From an uncultured Desulfobacter sp. (GTDB lineage Bacteria; Desulfobacterota; Desulfobacteria; Desulfobacterales; Desulfobacteraceae): DNA of 64,000 bases. Positions within the stretch are counted from its first letter, which is position 1, and each line of letters begins with the position of its first letter. Below the pieces are notes generated by a model. That model had not been told where the DNA came from, did not search any database, and saw only the letters and a list, made by a program, of their open reading frames with translations. Positions 61,101 through 64,000 of this stretch are shown piece by piece. The DNA lies in the NCBI RefSeq assembly GCF_963677125.1, contig NZ_OY781882.1, forward strand, positions 1,000,501-1,064,500, given 5' to 3'. Made by a program: the position numbers and the translations under genes.

Positions 61101-61158
61101 TTCCAGCTGCAATTAGTAGCATAAGAACTGTGATTAAAAATATTATTTGTTTTCCCAC
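46192..61158 (-). CDS. Giant 2: exported LamG/beta-helix/PKD/Fn3/YD-repeat protein of 4988 aa
   Basis: It begins at a GTG (61158) preceded by CAGGAGT. Order: signal peptide (about 1-23, ending NSYA), a LamG/concanavalin-type lectin domain (about 25-225; GLVACYPFNGNADDNSENDN to DDIRIYNRALTEEEV), three near-identical parallel-beta-helix units separated by thrombospondin-3-like calcium segments (DGDEDGYGDSCDECPEDPNK), a PKD domain (WQWDFDNDGVVDS), Fn3 and Ig domains, a CARDB-like and regulatory-like region, then the YD/RHS shell from VNTLMRDYQRRDIDFFIKVP to the core LYYNLNRFYDPSIGRFISAD ending IRIDPLG. A 150-residue tip (46195-46644) follows; it is basic and cysteine-containing and unrelated to giant 1's tip. 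From the Fn3 region to the shell core it is a clear paralogue of giant 1. No immunity-like gene is convincing downstream. Confidence 0.93.
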   Translation of the reverse strand: MGKQIIFLITVLMLLIAAGNSYADLNEGLVACYPFNGNADDNSENDNHGTVYGAALTEDRFGNIHSAYSFDGIDDYIDIGSDSTLKMNDAITISAWIKIESIPLSERYYNIVSDHAEPCSNAGKVLRIDNNGIEFLLGCEGTSEVRFLLTNDLSNQWIQLAATYNGNVMQLYINGNLVDTESRSGSITVNNLPVWIARSGYGEFFLGSIDDIRIYNRALTEEEVGSLYNEKRIDLTIPESATEGDGILSNQGLITITPVSNTDVEVFLTSNDTSEITIPESVIIPSGSSSASFDIIVEDDADLDSSQIASLSATAQYHIPGSANIEVRDNETLLSKNNSPYYISSNIYVEDLTIEPGVRVEFLGNYAFEIVGTLVALGTADEPIIFVPSAENTDGWQGIYFNNSNDESRLEHVKIEGSINSGIRIVNSLPAISNCTISNNQAAQGGGLNIDLTSLDQSSELVINRCAISDNTSTGHGGGIRADLGSSVLRFESCTISSNISNPTKGNGNYVGGGFYYTGGDGQLVLVNSQVLDNISYSKCSSWGCSVTNRGGGVYSNGNLELTNSIIRGNLSWAIDNASGGSEHNYSYGGGIYHNAGSLTATNCIVSHNRGNPGGSHPYPYGGGIYVYSGTADITNCTIAYNERYGIYRNSGTVSAVNSIVYFNVVGQVAGTVDVTYSDIQDGFDGEGNINVNPVFKSESDLIIVPRSQCIDAGNPDPQYSDNCFPLSSGVETNDMGAHGGPLACNWDIDFDGILDGTDNCRQVYNPGQEDGDEDGYGDSCDECPEDPNKVIPGVDGCGNPEQANRVSGTIIDSTWSLAGSPYLVEGDIRVAGLVIEPGVRVEFLGNHVFEVAGTLTAVGISEDPIQFVPSAENTDGWQGIYFNNSNDESRLEHVKIEGSINSGIRIVNSLPAISNCTISNNQAAQGGGLNIDLTSLDQSSELVINRCAISDNTSTGHGGGIRADLGSSVLRFESCTISNNISNPTMGNGNYVGGGFYYTGGDGQLVLVNSQVLDNISYSKCSSWGCSVTNRGGGVYSNGNLELTNSILRGNLSWAIDNASGGSEHNYSYGGGIYHNAGSLTATNCIVSHNRGNPGGSHPYPYGGGIYVYSGTADITNCTIAYNERYGIYRNSGTVSAVNSIVYFNVVGQVAGTVDVTYSDIQDGFDGEGNISVNPVFKSESDLIIVPESQCIDAGNPDPQYSDNCFPLSSGVETNDMGAHGGPLACNWDIDFDGILDGTDNCRQVYNPGQEDGDEDGYGDSCDECPEDPNKVIPGVDGCGNPEQANRVSGTIIDSTWSLAGSPYLVEGDIRVAGLVIEPGVRVEFLGNHVFEVAGTLTAVGISEDPIQFVPSAENTDGWQGIYFNNSNDESRLEHVKIEGSINSGIRIVNSLPAISNCTISNNQAAQGGGLNIDLTSLDQSSELVINRCAISDNTSTGHGGGIRADLGSSVLRFESCTISNNISNPTMGNGNYVGGGFYYTGGDGQLVLVNSQVLDNISYSKCSSWGCSVTNRGGGVYSNGNLELTNSILRGNLSWAIDNASGGSEHNYSYGGGIYHNAGSLIATNCIISHNRGNPGGTNPYPYGGGIYVYSGTADITNCTIAYNERYGIYRNSGTVSAVNSIVYFNVVGQVAGTVDVTYSDVQDGFDGEGNIDGDPLFIDENNFHLLIGSPCFDTGTSEGAPQQDIEGNQRPQGYGYDMGAYEDILEADFSASITKGFAPLTVQFTNLSLGNSSEWQWDFDNDGVVDSTEKDPEWTYSDFGSYSVSLSIINGETSVSEIKENYITVTTIPEDITNLRIESFDDRVVLSWDHSINSEGDLDGYKVYFGEPAIITRLDANTNVFEINELPPASVYPVRVTAIDIDENESAGVTATAATLLSNPDSLTATPAGSMMDLVWNSVTTPDLVSQYAIYVSETDFTSVSGMTPKLRVDGTQTSTRLAGLEEDTLYYFAVTAINLSGNDLKTVTTVSATTESDPEGPEISDIRFNGELLTDGMTITVSGTLSLTATDISKISQVQFYDDANLLGHDQNGSSSYSMPWFIEPVADGTHTLTFTAYDTLDHSTTVTRTVNVTLAPPSAPVITSPATTTTTAESSLIVTGQSQVQNEIALLINGVDPDQWATVNSDGGFSIPVTLTEGENRIQAQARNRAGNSPLSAEIVVTLDTDQPQSPLHMAAESQEAGAIRLSWSRPLETAVAGYNIYRSATAFDSIATAEKINAEPVIGTLYIDLPDTDGTYYYGVTTKDLKDRESGLSTIVSAVSDRIMPAAVTIAYTPTGPYDPNSGRVGQGTVDVLLTVSEPLAAVPFFSLNPTGGSPMTLDMVKTADLTYAGTFDITADTPSGTAYAVFSGRDMAGNRGTEIQEGTSLLIDTQGPQIIDISLVPASPVRNDADNPVSITATIGLDEALKSDTVPELTCRLSGHGDTVFAVDTISQVDTIAGHAQTWQAVLTLSADAGEAQAETLRFVYNGLDDLGNAGGSISAANQFQIYQDDLPPLDAPTGLSAQSLAGGQIALTWDPVDGAAAYALYRQAPGESGLTLLTEIEGETAYTDAPALEGVYLYAVASIRRANDQETVSGLSDALTAVSDATAPAAPSDLTLALTAQGIVAEWADNATEPVTFSLFRSDQSSIPSVDGLTPVMTGTLETRAVDAYPQSTFHCYTVVAVDSAGNVSEPAPSMLLDFDLLPVSGLSERQEDEDPPVVTWSHADATVTGYDFYLGPEAAAVKINTDPMTVTTFTDTGYNGDERHYGVVALGDAGQESLQRRITLPLLQASLDENAVLLRRTANRLDYIVENRSTADIDNVTLVLQIEGAVYRSDPFDVAASSTANVSMIVVGGQDWPDPISLTTTLEIIPNEGELIEIVRSGDVTVQDSSQVLRILAGNLLRGGSSEVRFTLENTGAEIVEILTAVNSGSQASSDIGLKLLDTDGNVLSTATYRQNLGNDIVTLADGRSIARIPAGGTFESAAMTLAVPENAPDAVTLQLDISAVYMNLGKSDQQTLPGISTTQAAALIDTSYYGQVETVSPESSHGDEDILISGRALARATDEPLANVPLDLVISVQGFDRTYRIYTDANGQFSYAFTPMAGEYGDYTVWARHPELNDTAPQAGFEIVRLVYQIPETPVRGVNFVKPATFNIGIPRNYVLDVPITVVAGGEAMHNVRVEYNTVDQPDGQLLAGVHVQTGDVLATIDQGHSAVLHWTLWADNTAADTGSLILSVKSDENGEASWQTITVNLQFSEARPVLYFSPDHIETGMALDDTVTETITFNNNGFADMENVQLSLVDESGAPAPDWIALNTASDFGDLLMDESREIGIFFSPTADKVNEGLYTYYLRVSADNYPDTDILLFAAVTQSGIGNALIKVSDIYTGTEDPNTGETIQGLANASITLQNEVVLTETFSAATNSQGEALINDLPAGRYKCRVRASNHQEYIGRTWIKPGITTTKEVFLANNLVTVEWKVVPTTIQDKYEVVLTATYETNVPAAVLVAEPASVMLPDMQAGDVFRAEFTLTNYGLIRAQDLSLVMPEDNEYYRYELMSGLPDYLDAKEQITVSYRVVCTKSPDEDGSGGGCWPVSWDINIYCRWVCINGKWVVARIPYLIIKYECDDDDTGYEFGTSPPPVVSTPTWPDFGGSGDYSIDYDWGSFSDFTFNADEIDDENNDCIDPPPNQDPCYDPDQQCVEKETEQNKCEPTGSSVNTLMRDYQRRDIDFFIKVPGGTLDVERYYYNGKWYLSPVMTSLMFEYVEGDITVISKDGLAYLYRGVDLWTLSARKWIKKTVDGYLWESKTGRWRSYDDTGRQIAFGDRNGTIGTFIYNAGGDTITGIQDRNGIQVIWFETDIDGRITAAQDGESRRVTYTYTNGLLTDVEDVLGNNTRYGYDQSGRLSQVTDVLDRTHTIEYTGVGHVTSVTDQNNIGRSFSYNYDRGTLQYYTSIDLPSGAIKEVWYDQYGDTQRVDINGRTIQRIEKQGRDLLVYDAAGNETRKSYDEWDNLLQMVYPDGATITYEYDFDHHQVTRKTDERGIVTEYEYDANGNRTLMVEAVGTSDERITEWEYDVDGNLLIERQVGDADTAEAVTQMTYDAAGNMLSKTDPENHTTHYTYDIMGNLRTMEDPRGNTWEYVYDGRGQLREVIDSLTHTTHYEYDASGNKVKEVDAEGLEIQYEYDDHNNLIRSTAIADPDDPSENVVTIYEYNDNDQLIRRIDPEGKIVVRNEYDDMGRKSKTIDGNDNEIIFEYDDSSDTGCASCNGGSVDQPVRIIYPTFSKQFAYNSRGWKVEERDVLDESTAYTTFFDYDVAGNLIRVTDKMGNPTSYDFDSFDRQIRVTDALSHDTNYTFDNRNNLIALQDANGNTTRLEYDRNNRLVKEIRPMGEETQYVYDTMGNLITKIDAKNQKVSYIHDAANRMIEVHYFTNVGDAAPEKTTFFIYDDIGNLTGYDDGTTKGRYVYDLFHRKKSEIVDYGLFQLLHSYTYYRNGLKESFTGPDGITYAYSYDANNQLAQIQIPGIGSIAINEKEWNRPLSMTYPGGQTIDYKYDPLMRVSKIESKDLANNIIMAYLYSYDHMSNIIQKATEHGAYNYEYDNLYQLTRADNPLIDNEVYSYDAVGNRKTELGAENEWQYNSNNELIDYNGVVLDYDSNGNTIRRSGDDQVINYHYNIENRLIRIEDINASLIPTYYYDPFGRRLWKQIGEKIIFFHYSDEGLVGEFDQNSALLKSFGYVPGSIWNTYPMFLVTEGNYYWFNNDHIGTPQYIIDLNGSTVWRSSKNSFGKDIMGDDANDIDRLGFSGQYKDVESKLYYNLNRFYDPSIGRFISADPLGVEEEVNPYFYVRNNPLIRIDPLGLKEKEISIGNRQFEGWWFTGEKEYGKWTDGTPPGWPNPDGLYCSLYKWCKRRVYYRMRSAILETNDILNNIGPCGQAKVSHWIDFLMLAYNALIDVDEYANPRKIRFVKWVEPAKYRRSFLRKKWQTARTASSNHCSSFDNFPPSIIYE
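56200..60000 (-). repeat. Tandem 1446-bp repeats inside giant 2 (about 2.6 copies)
   Basis: Units of 1446 bp (482 codons) repeat within the beta-helix part of giant 2. Matching points are 56472/57918, 57173/58619 and 57795/59241. The 57173-57385 and 58619-58831 stretches encode the same sequence throughout, and only scattered bases differ elsewhere. The period is a multiple of three. Each unit carries a TSP3-like calcium segment followed by a beta-helix with NCTISNN and GGGIY strands. Boundaries are approximate. Confidence 0.9.
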
Positions 61159-61228
61159 TGCGTTACTCCTGCTGAGTAAGTGTTAAATTTCAAATATTAT
61201 TTATACTATCTCGATGCCATACCATGAA

Positions 61229-61970
61229 TTAGTTCATTCGCACTTTCAACTTTTTGCCCTCAAACCGAAACCGATGATGATACCCCATAAGAATGCCGGA
61301 GGTATTCCCAGAAATCCTTATGGCAATGAGTTGTGGTACGGGGTTCCTTTTAACACTAGTTTTTGCGGTTCTACCGGTTGCCAGATGCCGTTCTCATAAA
61401 TTTTGACCCAATTGTGGTATCCGCCAATACACCAGGCTGATTTGCCCGGCACCGTGCTACAAATAGATACATAAATTCCGTGCAATCACCTTTACTGTCT
61501 TTAAAGGCATATTCCGCCCTGCGATCTTTTCCTGAAAATCCAGAGTAGGTCACATGTTTTATGCCCCAATGGTAAAGATTTTCCGAGGTTTGAATTGGTG
61601 TCTCAGTCTTAAATGACTTGGCTTGGGCTTGAATTAAAAAATTGCTGGAATCGAGATAGTGATCCAAATTGTTGTTTTGTACTGGGTTAGGCATGTCAGC
61701 CAGTATGAGATCGGCCTTGATCGTGACAGCACGATGAGCATAAGGCGGGCGATTCTTGTTGGACGCAAGAAAGAGTTTAGTTTTAATGGCAAAAATAGGG
61801 ATATTTATCGAACCTGGAATTCTGAATTTTTCAAATTGTTGATGGTTTCGAACATCAATCAGAATTATTTCTTCTTTATTTTTTGAAAAATTTTCTGCAG
61901 AGGCAAGAAAATGGGTAGAAGATATGACAAGAATGCAAATTGAAATAAAGAGGATTAACTTACGAACCAT
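61229..61970 (-). pseudogene. Collapsed rhodanese-transglutaminase fusion upstream of giant 2
   Basis: The open frame (61371-61970, 199 aa) starts with a signal peptide (LILFISICILVISSTHFLASA). It continues as a rhodanese first half (IILIDVRNHQQFEKFRIPGS, INIPIFAIKTKLFL), then jumps at about FLASNKN/RPPYAHR into the transglutaminase (VTIKADLILADMPN, HVTYSGFSGKD, KGDCTEFMYLF with the catalytic Cys). So an internal deletion joined the two genes found separately in copy 1. After RCRAN the frame shifts; another frame continues GGYHNWVKIYENGIWQ (catalytic His), and a further shift gives MGYHHRFRFEGKKLKVRMN before TAA at 61229. The catalytic Asp position reads VEPQ. With one deletion and at least two frameshifts the gene is almost certainly inactive. 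Confidence 0.85.
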
Positions 61971-62293
61971 CTGAGCCTATCCTTATTTAAAGGCTTGGGA
62001 AAAATTAAAATCCTCAATCTCATTATTCTCATATAGCCCCTCATTTCAATAATAAAATCCTGGTACAACGTATAAGAATAAGCTTTTAAGGTCTTAAAAA
62101 CAAAGCAAAAAATATACCATAGACTAATAGGCAGAAGAGGTTTGCATGGGAGAACTCCGCTATTTAGTATTTACAGATATTTTAGGTATTTTATTTCATA
62201 TGGAATATATAGTTAGCAAGTGAAAACAAATTCCTAAATCATGAAAATAAATTCCTAAAATTATGAAAATAATCTATAATTATCGGATGGCTT
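61971..62293. other. Upstream region of cassette copy 2 with short direct repeats
   Basis: No gene is seen. It should hold the copy-2 promoter. At 62221, 62242 and 62264 a motif of the form TGAAAAYAAATTCCTAAA recurs with a 21-22 base period, the third copy being partial. The repeats abut the transposase remnant and could be the trace of an element end. Confidence 0.4.
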
Positions 62294-62590
62294 TCATTCG
62301 CTTTGCATTACAACATGAATCTCTTCACTTTTTCCGCATCGTTCATGAAGATAATGGATTACCTTCTCGCCAGTCATTTGGGTATAGTCGATATTTGTCA
62401 AAACCCCGAAAACTTTATACCGGTTTTTGTGCATTTCCACTGTTGAAAAAGGAAATTCAAGCTACTTGGCCGGTTCCACGCAAGGTAAGCATGCTTGTTT
62501 TTCAAGTCGTCGGCGCTTGGCAATATATCGATAAATGGGTGCCTCGATATGGGCCTGGACTTCATCCACCACAGATTGATTGAGAGTGAT
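62294..62590 (-). pseudogene. IS1380-like transposase remnant
   Basis: A 99-codon minus-strand frame with one internal TAG reads ITLNQSVVDEVQAHIEAPIY, then a stop, then LEFPFSTVEMHKNRYKVFGV, and ends ERCGKSEEIHVVMQSE. The ERCGKSE box followed by a helix is characteristic of the DDE-domain end of IS1380-family transposases. The rest of the gene and both inverted repeats are missing. Frames on the opposite strand over the same bases are shadows. It shows past insertion-sequence activity at the edge of the island. Confidence 0.65.
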
Positions 62591-62642
62591 GCGTCTGAGG
62601 GAGTTTTTTTATTCAGATTAAGAGGCTTCTTCCCTGATGACG

Positions 62643-62670
62643 TTCCCAACTTTTGTGGAAAAGTTGGGAA
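62643..62670. repeat. Perfect 12-bp hairpin
   Basis: Arms TTCCCAACTTTT (62643-62654) and AAAAGTTGGGAA (62659-62670) with a GTGG loop. It lies between the transposase remnant and the small recombinase gene. It might be a terminator or an inverted-repeat remnant of the insertion sequence. Confidence 0.55.
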
Positions 62671-62800
62671 TGCAAAAATCAACCTCAAGGCCGATCAATA
62701 GAAGCGTTCTGGATTTTTTTTAATTTCGGATTTGCTTTTTCAGAAAAAACATCCTAACTTTTATACATATTTTTATCAAAAGTTGGGGTTTCTAAAAAAC

Positions 62801-63394
62801 ATGAAAAACTTTAATCATCCTAAAAAAGGAAGCCATATTTCTGTTGAACCGATCCGGAAGCAAAAAGACATCAAGCTGATAAAAAAAATCTTACACGATT
62901 CTCCTCGAAATCTCTGTTTGTTCACTTTGGGGATTAACACCAATTTGCGGGCCTCAGATCTGTTAAGGATCAAAGTAGAACAGGTGAGGCACCTTCAGCC
63001 CGAGGAAGAAATCACTCTGAAGGAAAAAAAGACCAAAAAGCAAAGACGGATCAACTTAAATCGGGCTTGCATTGAATCAATTCGAAATCTGCTGGAATCT
63101 ATTAATTACGAAAATGATGACTTTCTATTTTTGAGCAACCGGAAGGACAAAAAGGCCTTGACGGTTTCGAGCCTAAGCACGTTGGTTAAAAAATGGTGTA
63201 AAGATATTAACCTAAAGGGGAATTATGCTAGTCACACCCTAAGAAAGACCTGGGGATATCATCAGCGAGTTACCTTCGGCGTCGGGATTCCTGAATTAAT
63301 GGTTTGTTTTAATCACACCAGTCAGAGGCAAACCTTGGATTATCTTTGCGTTCAGCCTGAAGAAATTAAGAGCATCTATCAAAATGAGCTTTAG
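62801..63394 (+). CDS. Small stand-alone tyrosine recombinase
   Basis: A 197-aa protein from the ATG at 62801 (a longer frame from 62732 adds residues absent from its relative at 5208). It consists essentially of the catalytic domain: R50 in NTNLRASDLL, a lysine-rich beta hairpin (K76-K80), H145 and R148 in HTLRKTWGYH, H172 in NHTSQRQTLD and the nucleophile Y181 in DYLCV. All six catalytic positions are thus filled, but the usual N-terminal core-binding domain is absent. It could be an integrase of a small element or a domesticated invertase. Its first 60 residues match the truncated copy at 5208-5408, on the other side of the giant-gene block. The target site is unknown. Confidence 0.88.
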   Translation: MKNFNHPKKGSHISVEPIRKQKDIKLIKKILHDSPRNLCLFTLGINTNLRASDLLRIKVEQVRHLQPEEEITLKEKKTKKQRRINLNRACIESIRNLLESINYENDDFLFLSNRKDKKALTVSSLSTLVKKWCKDINLKGNYASHTLRKTWGYHQRVTFGVGIPELMVCFNHTSQRQTLDYLCVQPEEIKSIYQNEL

Positions 63395-63752
63395 ACAAAG
63401 TTTTAAATTTTATGTCCCGAGCCATTCTTGAGTTGACACTGGGTTCAAAGGAAAACGGACTTCAATTAACATCTACTGTTGGGAGATCCGTCTTTGATAT
63501 AATCTTAAGTGGAGCATCTCAAAAATGAAAACTTAAGATTGAGTCATGTGAACGGAAATTTATGTAAATTTACTATATTTTATTGATTTCACGGGGGTTA
63601 AACGATATTGAGGTGGAGATGCGGTCTGGAAATAGCTAAAAAAGACCATAGATATGGCTGTTATTAAAATCATTATCAGGACCGGATATAAACTTTCTTA
63701 AAATGGTCCTTTATTCAGCCATTTAAAATCAACGCTTCCAAAAGAGGTTAAA
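63395..63752. other. Intergenic region with a palindrome
   Basis: About 360 bases between the recombinase and the last gene. It contains a perfect inverted repeat AATCTTAAG (63501-63509) and CTTAAGATT (63532-63540) with a 22-base loop. A 67-codon minus-strand frame (63698-63901) overlaps the next gene and looks like its shadow. No other gene is seen. Confidence 0.4.
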
Positions 63753-64000
63753 ATGAGATCTCCATATGATGGAACAGAGAATCTATCTCCCTCAATGGCG
63801 TGTGCTGTTAAAACAGTATACGCAACATTTGAAATACTCAAAGAGTCGGATGGGAACCTTCCTTCAAAAGAGGTGATGAATAAAATCCCCGGTAAGATCA
63901 ACTTAACTGATTGGGAGAAGGAACGGTACGAAAAAACCGGGTATATCAGATGGCAATCAATTCTTCATTTTTATACAATTGACTGTTCCAAGGCCGGATA
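63753..64000 (+). CDS. Winged-helix protein, probably Mrr-type restriction endonuclease (5' end only)
   Basis: The frame is open from the ATG at 63753 (AAGAGGTT upstream) to the window edge and gives 82 residues. It contains MACAVKTVYATFEILKESDG, NLPSKEVMNKIPGKI and YEKTGYIRWQSILHFYTID, then CSKAG. This matches the layout of the N-terminal winged-helix domain of Mrr-like restriction endonucleases (a helix, a short SxEV recognition segment, then an RW-x5-L-x3-GL-like end). The nuclease domain would be outside the window, so the call is provisional. It would fit the restriction-related debris elsewhere in the window. Confidence 0.6.
   Translation, partial: MRSPYDGTENLSPSMACAVKTVYATFEILKESDGNLPSKEVMNKIPGKINLTDWEKERYEKTGYIRWQSILHFYTIDCSKAG

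Noticed and set aside
62263..62583. Plus-strand 106-aa frame near the transposase remnant
   Set aside because: It is antisense to a minus-strand frame that reads as an IS1380-like transposase with the ERCGKSE box.
5175..63540. Shared 11-mer AACTTAAGATT near both small recombinase genes (5175 and 63530) as an attachment site
   Set aside because: Eleven AT-rich bases match easily by chance over this distance, and the flanking sequence differs; the positions relative to the genes also differ (before one, after the other).

Overview
The window looks like chromosome from a sulfate-reducing member of the Desulfobacterota (Desulfobacteraceae-like). The best pointers are a two-domain desulfoferrodoxin, an acyl-CoA dehydrogenase with a rubredoxin-type tail, an Old Yellow Enzyme and a universal stress protein. 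The taxonomic placement is inference; no rRNA, tRNA or CRISPR array was recognised.

Region 1 (1-4.9 kb) is ordinary metabolic and stress-defence chromosome: the 3' end of gnd, uspA-like, an ene-reductase, a small orphan protein, the acyl-CoA dehydrogenase and desulfoferrodoxin. Region 2 (5-9.8 kb) is an accessory zone with much debris: a truncated tyrosine recombinase, a broken hicA next to an intact hicB, a stand-alone FtsK-gamma-like winged-helix protein, a complete XerC-type recombinase, a remnant of a type III restriction subunit, and an intact parDE toxin-antitoxin pair with a palindromic operator.

Region 3 (9.9-62 kb) is the main feature. Here all genes run on the minus strand and form two paralogous copies of one gene cassette. 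In transcription order each copy has (a) rhodanese-like domains, (b) a transglutaminase-like cysteine-protease-fold protein, (c) a giant exported protein (7095 aa and 4988 aa) built from parallel beta-helix repeats, Ig/Fn3-like domains, a CARDB-like region and a YD/RHS shell with a short unrelated C-terminal tip, and (d) an exported Ig/Fn3 protein ending in dockerin-like calcium-binding modules. Copy 1 (9913-37623) looks intact. Copy 2 (41750-61970) is partly decayed: its rhodanese and transglutaminase genes are collapsed into one frameshifted pseudogene, and its dockerin protein has lost the second dockerin module to two in-frame stops. Between the copies lies an exported dockerin/GH16-like/thrombospondin-3/YCF48-repeat protein. 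Both giants contain long, near-identical tandem repeats with frame-preserving periods (1923 bp and 1446 bp).

Region 4 (62.3-64 kb) holds a transposase remnant (IS1380-like), a full-length small tyrosine recombinase that is the intact relative of the truncated one at 5.2 kb, and the start of a probable winged-helix/restriction-type gene that runs off the end. The two related recombinases on either side suggest that the 57-kb interval is an island or a rearranged block.

A reasonable working model is that the giants are exported, teneurin- or WapA-like YD-shell proteins that present a variable C-terminal tip, with the transglutaminase/rhodanese and dockerin proteins as dedicated partners in maturation or surface anchoring. 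A 57-aa reading frame that overlaps the stop codon of giant 1 is a candidate immunity or partner gene. None of these functional links is proven by sequence alone.
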